A DNA stretch of 7,108 nt from Gemmatimonadota bacterium (GCA_019348475.1 JAHWJJ010000241.1:1-7108); one strand, 5' to 3'. Counted from the first letter of the stretch, positions 1 through 6,085 are shown. The notes: generated from the sequence alone by a model not told the origin. Numbers and translations: made by a program.

Positions 1-2
1 TG

Positions 3-1208
3 GGCCGCGCGCTGGCGGACGCCGCCGGGCGCGCCGGGCATCCCGCGCGCGTGGGCGTGGCCGGCTGCTGCATCGCCGCCGCCGCAGGCACGCGTGAGCG
101 CGCCGTCCCCGTGCGCGTGGTGCCGCCCGGGCGCGAGGCCGCCTACCTGCGCCGCCGCTCGCTCTCGCTCGTCCCCATCTCCGCCGATTTGCGGCACTCG
201 CTCGCCCTGCTGGGGGTGCGGACGTGCGGCGAGCTGGCCGCGCTGGTCCCCGCGGAGGTGGAGCTGCGCTTCGGGGCCGAGGGGCTGCGCGCCTGGCGCC
301 TGGCCCGCGGCGATGACCCGCGCTGGCCCTTTCGCCCCGCGGCACCGGGGATCGCCGGCGCGGAGGCGGAGTTCGAGCCGGCGATCGAGACCGCGGAGCC
401 GCTGCGCTTCGTCCTGGGCGGGCTGATCGGCGCGGTGCTGGGGCAGCTGGAGGCGCGCCAGCGCATTCCCGCCCGCCTGCGCCTGGTGCTGCGGGTGGAA
501 GACGCGGCGGACGACGTGCGCCAGGTGCGCCCCGCCCGGCCCACCGCGGACGCGCGGGTGCTGGCGGACCTGTGCCGCCGCGCCGTGGAGGCCGCCCCGC
601 TGGCCGGCCCCGTCCGCGGCGTGGCGCTGGCGGCGGAGGAGGAGGGGACGGCGCGGGCGGACCAGCTGGACGCCTTTACGGCCCCCGCGCCCGACCCGGG
701 GGCCCTGCACGCGGCCCTCCTCCCCGTCTTCGCGCGCTGGGGGGAGGGGGCGCTGAGCGCGGCCGTGCACCACGGCGCCCACCTTCCCGGCGAGCACGCG
801 GAGTGGGCGCCGCGGGGGAGCGACGGCATCGCCGCGCTGGCGGACGCGCGGCCGGCCGGCGGCGAGCGCTCCGGAGAGGACAGCCGCGCGTTCCGCAACA
901 CCCTCCCCCTCTGCCTGCGCCGCCTTCCCGAGCCCGTTGCCGTGGGCGTGCGCGTGGACGCGGAGCACCGCCCCGCAGAGCTGGACGTTCCGGCGCCGCA
1001 GAATACGTTGCCGGACGGGGGGATCGGGGGTTTTCCACCACGTTTGTGGAAAACTCGGGCGGAGGGACCGGAGCGGATCTCCACGGGGTGGTGGGCGCGC
1101 GGGGCGGCGCGGGAGTACTGGACCGTGGAGTCTGCGGAGGGGTGGCTGGGGCTGGTGTACCGCGACGGGCCGACCGGCCGCTGGTACCTGGAAGGGTGGT
1201 ACGATTGA
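3..1208 (+). CDS. imuB: ImuB, Y-family polymerase-like SOS mutasome adaptor (5'-truncated by window)
   Basis: ImuB is a Y-family DNA polymerase relative without catalytic activity; it links the sliding clamp to DnaE2 during SOS translesion synthesis. The frame is open from the first bases, so the GTG at 51 is probably not the start; the missing N-terminus is likely about 100 residues. Counting from base 3 (401 residues visible), a helix-hairpin-helix/thumb segment lies near 55-90 (LGVRTCGELAALVP, then LRAWRLARGDDPRW), followed by a little-finger-like region to about 215. QLDAF at 221-225 fits a clamp-binding motif, although family members usually carry a QLDLF-like form. The C-terminus has the ImuB hallmarks GWW (363-364), EYW (371-373) and GRWYLEGWYD. 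The segment between LDVPAP and GPERIS looks longer than I expect and contains a DNA hairpin at 1030-1054. dnaE2 follows after 52 bp. Any SOS box would lie upstream of the window. Confidence 0.93.
   Translation, partial: GRALADAAGRAGHPARVGVAGCCIAAAAGTRERAVPVRVVPPGREAAYLRRRSLSLVPISADLRHSLALLGVRTCGELAALVPAEVELRFGAEGLRAWRLARGDDPRWPFRPAAPGIAGAEAEFEPAIETAEPLRFVLGGLIGAVLGQLEARQRIPARLRLVLRVEDAADDVRQVRPARPTADARVLADLCRRAVEAAPLAGPVRGVALAAEEEGTARADQLDAFTAPAPDPGALHAALLPVFARWGEGALSAAVHHGAHLPGEHAEWAPRGSDGIAALADARPAGGERSGEDSRAFRNTLPLCLRRLPEPVAVGVRVDAEHRPAELDVPAPQNTLPDGGIGGFPPRLWKTRAEGPERISTGWWARGAAREYWTVESAEGWLGLVYRDGPTGRWYLEGWYD
1030..1054. repeat. Perfect 9-bp inverted repeat inside imuB
   Basis: GTTTTCCAC at 1030-1038 and GTGGAAAAC at 1046-1054 are perfect inverted copies around a 7-base loop (CACGTTT). 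The AT-rich arms stand out in a gene that is otherwise nearly all G+C. It is translated in frame as GFPPRLWKT in the variable C-terminal part of ImuB. The right arm, read on the minus strand, contains TTTTCCACA, one mismatch from the classical DnaA box TTATCCACA. That it is an inserted repeat is inference. Confidence 0.75.
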
Positions 1209-1260
1209 GGGTGCGTCCGTGGTGGATGCGCGATGTCCCGTAGCGCGCGGTTTTAGCTAA

Positions 1261-4200
1261 GTGCCTGTGAACAAAGGAGATTACGTCGAGCTGCACTGTC
1301 ACAGTGCGTTTTCGCTCGGCGACGGTGCTACATCGCCCGAGGCGCTGGCGTCGCGGGCGGCGGAGCTCGGCTACACCCACCTGGCGCTCACCGACCACGA
1401 CGACCTGGGGGGCGCCGTCCGGTTTTCGCGCGCCTGCCAAGCGGCCGGAATCTCCCCCCTTCTGGGCGCGGAAATCACGCTGTGGGACGGATCTCACCTC
1501 ACCCTGATTGTGGAAAACTGGGACGGGTGGAAAAACGTCTGTGCGCTGCTCACCGCCTCCCGGACCGAGAGCCCGCGCGGGTCCCCCGCCCTGGACTTGG
1601 ACGCGCTCGCCGGGCGGGCCGGCGGACTGGTGGCCCTTTCGGGGTGTCCGCACGGCCGGCTGCCGTCCCTGTTGCGCCAGGAGCGGCACGCGGAGGCGCG
1701 CGCGTGGGCGGGATCGCTCGGCGACATCTTCGGCGAGCGCTTTCACCTGGAGCTGTGGGATCACCGCACGCACCAGGAGGCGTCGCTGTGCGCGGACCTG
1801 CTGGACCTGGCGCGCGAGACGGGGACGCCCTGGACGGTGACGCACGACGTGCACTACGCGGGCGCCTCCGGCCGCGCCGTGCACGACCTGCTGACGTGCA
1901 TCCGCCGCGAGACCACGCTGGACGAGGCGCACCGCCGCGGCTGGCTGCGCCCCAGCGCCGAGTGGTGCCTGCAGGCGCCGGCGGAGATGGCGCGGCGGTG
2001 GCGCTCGGCCCCGGAGGGGATCCGCCGCACCCGCGACATCGCGGAGCGCTGCGCCGGCTTTCGCCTCACCGACGCGCCCCCCGTCCACCCCCGCTTCCGC
2101 CTGCCGGCGGGGTGGGCGTCCGCGGACGCCATGCTGGAGTCGCTCTCGCGCGTGGGGCTGCGCGAGCGGCTGCCGGAGGCGTCCGCCAGGCACTGGCGGC
2201 AGCTGGAGCACGAACTGTCCATCATCCGGGGGATGGAAATGGCGGACCACTTCCTGGTGGTCTGGGACATCTGCCGCTTCGCGCGCGAGCACCGCATCCT
2301 CTGCCAGGGGCGCGGCTCGGCGGCCAACTCGCTGGTGTGCTACGCGCTGCGGGTGACGGCGGTGGACCCCGTGGCCAACGACCTTCTCTTCGAGCGATTT
2401 CTTTCCCCCGAGCGCCCCGAGCCGCCGGACATCGACGTGGACTTCGCGGCCCTGGACGACCGCGAGCGCGTGCTGCAGTACGTATACGATACGTACGGGC
2501 GCGGCCACGCGGCCATGGTGTGCACCCACGTGGAGTACCGCGGCCGCAGCGCCATCCGCGACGCCGTGCGCGTCCTGGGCCTTCCCGTGGCGACGGCGGA
2601 CTTCCTGGCGAAGCGGGTGGATGGATACGCGTCGGCCAGGACCGCGGCGGAGTGGCTGGAGATGGCGGAGGGAAAGGCGCTGCGGGCGGTGGGGCTGGAC
2701 CCCGCCGGGCCGAAGGCGCGCGCCCTGGTGAAGCTGGTGGCGGGGCTGGACGGGCTGCCGCGCCACCGGGGGATCCACAGCGGCGGCTTCGTGCTTTCCG
2801 GCACGCCGCTGGGCGAGTGCGTTCCCATCGAGCCGGCGTCGATGCCCAACCGCACGGTGATCCAGTGGGACAAGGACGACTGCGCCGACCTGGGCGTCCC
2901 CAAGTTCGACCTGCTGGGACTGGGGATGCTGAAGCTGCTGGGGCGGTGCATGGACCTGGTCCGCGACGGGCGCGGCGTGGAGGTCGACATCGGTCGGCTG
3001 CCGATGGACGACCCTGCCGTGTACGCGCAGATCGGCGCCGCCGACACCATCGGCCTGTTCCAGATCGAGAGCCGCGCGCAGGCCAACTTCCTCCCCCGCC
3101 TGCGCCCCACCTGCTTCTACGACGTGGTGATCTCGGTCGGCGCCATTCGCCCCGGCCCCATGCTGGGCGGCCAGGTAAAGGAGATGCTGGCGCGCCGCCG
3201 GGGCGAGGTGCCCACGGAGTACCCGCATCCGGACCTGGAGGCGGTGCTGGGGCGCACGCACGGGCTGGCGCTGTTCCAGGAGCAGCTGATGCGCTGCGCC
3301 ATCGTGGTGAGCGGGTGCTCGGCGGGTGAGGCGGACCGGCTGCGGCGCGCCATGAGCCGCAAGCGCTCGCGCGACGAGATGCACGCCGCCACGCAGTCCA
3401 TTCGCGAGGGGATGGCGGCGCGGGGGGTGGCCGAGGAGGCGGCGGAGAAGGTGCTGGGGTGGCTGGAGGCGTGCGCCAGCTACACCTTTCCGGAAAGCCA
3501 CGCCATCAGCTTTGCGCTGCTGGCGTACGCCAGCGCGTGGCTGCGGCTGTACTACCCCGCGGAATACCTGTGCGCCATCCTGAACGCGCAGCCCATGGGC
3601 TTCTACCCCGTCTCGACGCTGATCCACGACGCGCGCCAGCACGGGGTGGACGTGCGGCCGATCGACCTGGCGGCGAGCGCGTGGGACTGCACTCTGGAAG
3701 AAAGTGCGGCAGTGCGTGAGTGCGTGAGTGCGGAAGTAACTGAGAGTGCCGAAGTGCGTGAGTGCGTGAGTGCGGAAGTAGACGGCAGCCGCGCCCGGGA
3801 CAGTGCCGGTGCACGGGCCCACTCCCGCACTGACGCACTCACGCACTCACGCACTTCTCCCGCGGTTCGGGTCGGCCTGCGCTACGTCCGCGGGCTGGGC
3901 ACGGTGACGGGGCGGCGGCTGAAGGCGGAGCTGGAGCGGGGGGCGTTCACTTCCGTCGCGGACGTGGTGGAGCGGTTCGATTCGGAGCACGGGCTGCGCG
4001 CGCTGGCTGCGGCGGGGGCGTTCCGGTCGTGGATCCCGGGCGGGCCCCGGCAGGCGCTGTGGGCGGTGCTGGGCGAGCTGCGCGCCCGCCGCAGCGGCGG
4101 CCCGCTGGCGCCGGTGGCGCCGTCACGGACGCGGCTGCCGGAGCTGGCGCCGGCGGAGCGCACGCTGATGGCGCACCACGTTACCGGCTTCGACGTCGAC

Positions 4201-4572
4201 GGTCACCCCATGCGGCACCTGCGCGACTACCTGCGCGGGCTGGGCGTCGCCGAGCTGGGCGCCCTGCGCGGCGACGACCGCCGCCACGGCGAGCGCGTAA
4301 CGGCCGCGGGGCTGGTCATCGTGCGCCAGCGGCCGGGCACGGCCAGGGGGTTCGTGTTCGTGGGACTGGAAGACGAGACGGGGCGGCTGGACGTGATCAT
4401 CACCCCAAAGCTGTACGAGAAGGAGCGCGAGATCATCAACGGCAACGGCATCCTGGCCGTGCGGGGGCGGCTGGGGAAGGAAGACGGCGTGGTGAACCTC
4501 AAGGCCGAGACCTTCTTCCCCCTGCGCCTGGACGAGGCCACCGCCGTGGTCCGCTCCCACGACTACCACTGA
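1261..4572 (+). CDS. dnaE2: DnaE2 (ImuC), error-prone DNA polymerase III alpha-like subunit
   Basis: This C-family polymerase performs mutagenic translesion synthesis with ImuB in the SOS response. At 1103 aa it is complete. The N-terminal PHP domain (about 8-210) keeps metal-binding residues: HCH (H12, H14), TDHD (44-47), E71, CPH (129-131) and THDVH (194-198). The polymerase core has GRGSAANS (350-357), PDIDVDF with D390, D392 and D394, and FDLLGL with D550, matching the catalytic aspartates of C-family enzymes. A helix-hairpin-helix region starts at about 868 and an OB fold spans about 1012-1085. Residues 815-866 are encoded by a repeat element and have no counterpart I know of in the family. 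TAA at 1258-1260 is in frame, so the start is GTG at 1261 or GTG at 1267. Neither has a clear Shine-Dalgarno, and the AAAGGAG at 1271-1277 has no usable start after it. It probably forms an operon with imuB, 52 bp upstream. Confidence 0.98.
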   Translation: MPVNKGDYVELHCHSAFSLGDGATSPEALASRAAELGYTHLALTDHDDLGGAVRFSRACQAAGISPLLGAEITLWDGSHLTLIVENWDGWKNVCALLTASRTESPRGSPALDLDALAGRAGGLVALSGCPHGRLPSLLRQERHAEARAWAGSLGDIFGERFHLELWDHRTHQEASLCADLLDLARETGTPWTVTHDVHYAGASGRAVHDLLTCIRRETTLDEAHRRGWLRPSAEWCLQAPAEMARRWRSAPEGIRRTRDIAERCAGFRLTDAPPVHPRFRLPAGWASADAMLESLSRVGLRERLPEASARHWRQLEHELSIIRGMEMADHFLVVWDICRFAREHRILCQGRGSAANSLVCYALRVTAVDPVANDLLFERFLSPERPEPPDIDVDFAALDDRERVLQYVYDTYGRGHAAMVCTHVEYRGRSAIRDAVRVLGLPVATADFLAKRVDGYASARTAAEWLEMAEGKALRAVGLDPAGPKARALVKLVAGLDGLPRHRGIHSGGFVLSGTPLGECVPIEPASMPNRTVIQWDKDDCADLGVPKFDLLGLGMLKLLGRCMDLVRDGRGVEVDIGRLPMDDPAVYAQIGAADTIGLFQIESRAQANFLPRLRPTCFYDVVISVGAIRPGPMLGGQVKEMLARRRGEVPTEYPHPDLEAVLGRTHGLALFQEQLMRCAIVVSGCSAGEADRLRRAMSRKRSRDEMHAATQSIREGMAARGVAEEAAEKVLGWLEACASYTFPESHAISFALLAYASAWLRLYYPAEYLCAILNAQPMGFYPVSTLIHDARQHGVDVRPIDLAASAWDCTLEESAAVRECVSAEVTESAEVRECVSAEVDGSRARDSAGARAHSRTDALTHSRTSPAVRVGLRYVRGLGTVTGRRLKAELERGAFTSVADVVERFDSEHGLRALAAAGAFRSWIPGGPRQALWAVLGELRARRSGGPLAPVAPSRTRLPELAPAERTLMAHHVTGFDVDGHPMRHLRDYLRGLGVAELGALRGDDRRHGERVTAAGLVIVRQRPGTARGFVFVGLEDETGRLDVIITPKLYEKEREIINGNGILAVRGRLGKEDGVVNLKAETFFPLRLDEATAVVRSHDYH
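3699..3858. repeat. In-frame palindromic repeat element within dnaE2
   Basis: This stretch is built from tandem AGTGCGTG octamers. The left side holds two direct copies (3703-3738 and 3745-3780); the right side is the inverted form. Bases 3752-3774 pair perfectly with 3834-3856: a 23-bp inverted repeat around a 59-base loop. A shorter CAGTGC/GCACTG pair (3801-3806, 3827-3832) lies inside. The outer edges also mirror each other (AGAAAGTGC at the left, GCACTTCT at the right). The reading frame passes through without a stop, adding about 52 hydrophilic residues to DnaE2, between WDCTLE and AVRVGLRYVRGLG. That junction is a linker in other DnaE2 proteins as I recall them, which suggests insertion into a tolerant surface loop, much like Rickettsia palindromic elements. 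The exact ends are uncertain. Confidence 0.9.
3703..3786. repeat. Two-copy 42-bp direct repeat (14 codons)
   Basis: Positions 3703-3738 and 3745-3780 are 36-base copies that differ at only two bases (sixth and eighth), with start-to-start spacing of 42 bases, exactly 14 codons. Translation gives SAAVRECVSAEVTE followed by SAEVRECVSAEVDG. Each copy contains two AGTGCGTG octamers plus a partial one. Because the period is a multiple of three, gain or loss of a copy would leave the dnaE2 frame intact. Confidence 0.92.
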
Positions 4573-4591
4573 AAAGCCAGCGGGAGCGCCG

Positions 4592-4605
4592 CCGCCACGC
4601 GGCGG
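4592..4605. terminator. Weak GC hairpin after dnaE2 (possible terminator)
   Basis: CCGCC (4592-4596) and GGCGG (4601-4605) form a 5-bp stem with an ACGC loop 19 bases past the dnaE2 stop, followed by ATTAT, not a true T run. A second pair, CTGATC/GATCAG (4658-4663, 4674-4679), and a third, GCGGGA/TCCCGC (4684-4689, 4715-4720) followed by TTTA, also lie in this 174-bp gap between convergent operons. None is convincing alone; the gap is the expected place for termination from both sides. Confidence 0.25.
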
Positions 4606-4746
4606 ATTATCCCCTGCTGCCCCGCGGAGGCTCGGACAGCCGATGCGCGAACCGCTTCTGATCCTCGGAAGGCGATCAGCTTCGCGGGATCGTTGGTCGA
4701 ATTCCGCAGAGATCTCCCGCTTTACCGCCGCACGTCATCGACGACG

Positions 4747-5046
4747 TCATCCGCTTCCGTTCGTTCCTCGGTTATCTTCGCCTCCAGCACACCGACAATC
4801 CTCCGCGCACTTGAGGAGGTGAGGATTACGACGAACTCGGGCGAGAGCCTGTCTCACGCGACGGACGTACTCTGGCGGAGGTGGGGGCGCCTCTACCCAG
4901 CCCTCGCGCAGGAACTGCTGCCCCATCTCATTGAGATGCGCAATGTACTTGTGCACGTCGTGATCGAACCGGGCGTCGAGTGCGAGACGAATCTCGTGCA
5001 GTTCATCGAGCACCTCATCCACCGCGTTGCGGGGCTCATCTATCAT
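4747..5046 (-). CDS. Small hypothetical protein, third gene of the toxin-antitoxin operon
   Basis: I do not recognise a defined function. The 99-residue product begins MIDEPRNAVDEVLDELHEIR and is rich in acidic and basic residues, consistent with a helical N-terminal half (DEVLDELHEIRLALDARFDHDVHKYIAHL). A proline run (EAPPPPPEY) follows, then a basic stretch (RRVRQALARVRRN) and a C-terminus with two cysteines. Its start overlaps the toxin stop (ATGATGA at 5049-5043). AGGAGG at 5057-5052 lies 5 bases before the ATG at 5046 and only 2 before the alternative ATG at 5049, so 5046 is preferred. The overlap implies translational coupling to the toxin. From memory, PIN-domain toxins of this type are often followed by a short protein with a similar 'RIR..ARFDYD' N-terminus; this is a family impression. 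It could be an accessory or regulatory partner, and the tail may be degenerate. Confidence 0.66.
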   Translation of the reverse strand: MIDEPRNAVDEVLDELHEIRLALDARFDHDVHKYIAHLNEMGQQFLREGWVEAPPPPPEYVRRVRQALARVRRNPHLLKCAEDCRCAGGEDNRGTNGSG

Positions 5047-5579
5047 CATCTCCTCCTGAGGAGGTCCTGCGGGGTCACCAATTCTGGCACCTGCAATCCC
5101 AGGGCCGAGTTGATCTTGCGGATGTGAGTGGCCTTGCGTGGATTAGCAAGGTGCCGGCAGTTCCACGTCACAATGAAGTCGCAGCGGTTCTGGGAGGCAA
5201 GCGCCAGGTGCATCGCATCGGCTGGGGTAGGCCGCGCGGGCATCAGCTTGTGCTGAAGGTAGGTCTCTACGATCGCAGGTACCGGCGGATGTGGCAACAG
5301 AAGCGGAAGCCCACTCAGCAGAGCGGTGCGCAATTCTACCAGAGGCATCCGTGTCCCCGCGGCGAGTTCCTCAAAAACCGTAAGGCTTGTGATCAACTCG
5401 TACCGCTGCCGCGCATCCGACCACCACTCGCGCGTCCACTCCCGCCGCGCGACGAGTTCCGGCTGCGTGCGCGTTTCGTAGTAGAAGTTCGGGATCGTCG
5501 TTTCGACGTACACTCGCGGCCTGGTCGTGCGCGGCGTTCCTTGGGCCGGCCGTTTGGCAGCGGGCCGATCAGGAGGCAC
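5046..5579 (-). CDS. PIN-domain toxin, VapC-like (type II toxin-antitoxin)
   Basis: PIN-domain toxins are metal-dependent ribonucleases that cut specific RNAs and are held inactive by a cognate antitoxin. With a GTG start at 5579 the product has 177 residues. The first acidic position is E26 in VYVETTIPNFYYE, the second E70/E71 in TVFEEL, and the third D121 in ADAMHLA; the motif usually supplying a fourth acid reads TWN (N140), a form I associate with this PIN subgroup. The start at 5579 is favoured by GAGGAG at 5589-5584 and an 11-base overlap with the antitoxin end, implying coupling. It leaves an unusual basic, proline-rich 22-residue lead. An alternative GTG at 5513 would give a product beginning MYVETTIP, closer to typical family starts, but with a poor ribosome site. 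The ATG at 5645 lies deep inside the antitoxin and is unlikely. Confidence 0.86.
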   Translation of the reverse strand: MPPDRPAAKRPAQGTPRTTRPRVYVETTIPNFYYETRTQPELVARREWTREWWSDARQRYELITSLTVFEELAAGTRMPLVELRTALLSGLPLLLPHPPVPAIVETYLQHKLMPARPTPADAMHLALASQNRCDFIVTWNCRHLANPRKATHIRKINSALGLQVPELVTPQDLLRRR

Positions 5580-5838
5580 ACGACTCCTCGGTCTCTCTGA
5601 GCTCCTCCCGGGCAGCATCCGGCTTGCGGGATGACGCCTCGGCATCGGCGGGGGCGAGGCGCGAGAGGGAGTTGAGGACGGCGGCGAGGTCTTCCAGGCG
5701 GACCACCTGGAGCACGGGGCCCAGCTCGGCGACGGGCTTTCCGTCGCGCAGGAGCGTGAAGCGCTCCCCCCGGTTCACGACCAGGTCCACGTACTTGGCG
5801 AAATGGCGGGCTACGTCGACCATGCAGATGGGCGTCAT
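5569..5838 (-). CDS. Phd/YefM-like antitoxin
   Basis: The 89-residue product begins MTPICMVDVARHFAKYVDLV and continues NRGERFTLLRDGKPVAELGPV, the pattern of Phd/YefM-type antitoxins: an N-terminal DNA-binding fold with a helix, then beta strands around the GKPVAEL turn. The remaining half (about 45-89) is charged and helical and is expected to wrap the toxin. It is the first gene of a leftward operon and its end overlaps the PIN toxin start by 11 bases. The ATG at 5838 is chosen because AGGA (5849-5846) lies 7 bases upstream and because it begins at the conserved MTPxxMVDVARHF; a GTG at 5877 would add 13 residues with no such support. Antitoxins of this class usually repress their own operon, and a palindrome lies 35 bp upstream of this start. 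A transposon-like border is not visible. Confidence 0.88.
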   Translation of the reverse strand: MTPICMVDVARHFAKYVDLVVNRGERFTLLRDGKPVAELGPVLQVVRLEDLAAVLNSLSRLAPADAEASSRKPDAAREELRETEESCAS

Positions 5839-5872
5839 GGAAAAATCCTGAACGGGTGGGATCTGAGCGGGC

Positions 5873-5890
5873 GTCACAGGTGACAGGTGA
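5873..5890. promoter_or_regulatory. Candidate antitoxin operator (palindrome plus 7-bp tandem)
   Basis: GTCAC-AG-GTGAC at 5873-5884 is a 10-base dyad, and ACAGGTG is repeated in tandem at 5876-5882 and 5883-5889. The site lies 35-52 bases upstream of the antitoxin ATG, where Phd/YefM-type proteins normally bind to repress their operon. The role as operator is inferred from position and symmetry. A clear leftward promoter could not be assigned. Confidence 0.4.
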
Positions 5891-5898
5891 ACGAAGGG

Positions 5899-5904
5899 TA
5901 CAAT
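5899..5904 (+). promoter_or_regulatory. Possible -10 element (TACAAT) for the helicase transcript
   Basis: TACAAT matches the sigma-70 -10 consensus at five of six bases and faces the helicase gene. No good -35 lies at 16-18 bases; GTGACA at 5880-5885 is only 13 bases away. A start about 7 bases downstream would fall at the run of eight G at 5911-5918 and give a leader of about 220 bases. The hexamer may be chance. Confidence 0.3.
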
Positions 5905-6046
5905 CGCCCCGGGGGGGGTGGAAGACCCCGTGCGAACACGGCCACCCGCGGTACAAGCCGGTTTTCAGCTGGCAGAAGCGGATTTCCGCCGATCACGCCC
6001 AGCCGCGATCCTTTTGAGCAACGTGGGGTACAGGGCACATCGAACG

Positions 6047-6085
6047 GACGGCGGGACTCCCGCAAGGGGCCGCCGTCTTCCTTTT
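6047..6085 (+). promoter_or_regulatory. GNRA-capped hairpin with U-rich tail in the helicase leader (terminator or attenuator-like)
   Basis: GACGGCGG (6047-6054) pairs perfectly with CCGCCGTC (6070-6077). Inside the loop CCC (6059-6061) and GGG (6066-6068) close a GCAA tetraloop, a GNRA type, leaving GACT unpaired on one side. TTCCTTTT follows at 6078-6085. This has the form of an intrinsic terminator for the plus strand, yet no plus-strand gene lies between the toxin operon and this site. It therefore either ends a short transcript or works in the 5' leader of the helicase, whose ATG is 47 bases further on. The rest of the 294-bp intergenic region shows only small hairpins (5915-5929, 5978-5989). 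Confidence 0.55.

Noticed and set aside
1209..1260. LexA/SOS box between imuB and dnaE2
   Set aside because: I see no symmetrical motif in these 52 bases; the control site for such an operon would normally lie upstream of imuA/imuB, outside the window.
1271..1277. AAAGGAG as a ribosome site for a later dnaE2 start
   Set aside because: No ATG, GTG or TTG follows at a suitable distance in frame, and starting later would remove the conserved ELHCHS of the PHP domain.
1482..3329. 615-codon plus-strand frame inside dnaE2
   Set aside because: It is in another frame of dnaE2, with Gly/Arg/Ala/Pro-biased residues and no family motif; dnaE2 motifs are all in the other frame.
676..3846. Very long minus-strand open frame (about 1056 codons) opposite imuB and dnaE2
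   Set aside because: It is antisense to two well-supported genes, has Arg/Pro/His-rich composition typical of GC-driven shadow frames, and shows no recognisable domain.
3603..3854. Minus-strand frame beginning MRECVSASVREW over the repeat
   Set aside because: The repeat is nearly symmetrical, so it reads openly on both strands. The start arises from the repeat itself and there is no ribosome site or domain.
3699..3858. CRISPR array
   Set aside because: The repeats are adjacent or inverted, with no regular unique spacers, and the stretch is translated within dnaE2.
4693..5127. 144-codon plus-strand frame across the toxin operon end
   Set aside because: It lies opposite the small third gene and the toxin 3' end. 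The minus-strand genes have overlapping starts and stops and an AGGAGG site, which this frame lacks.
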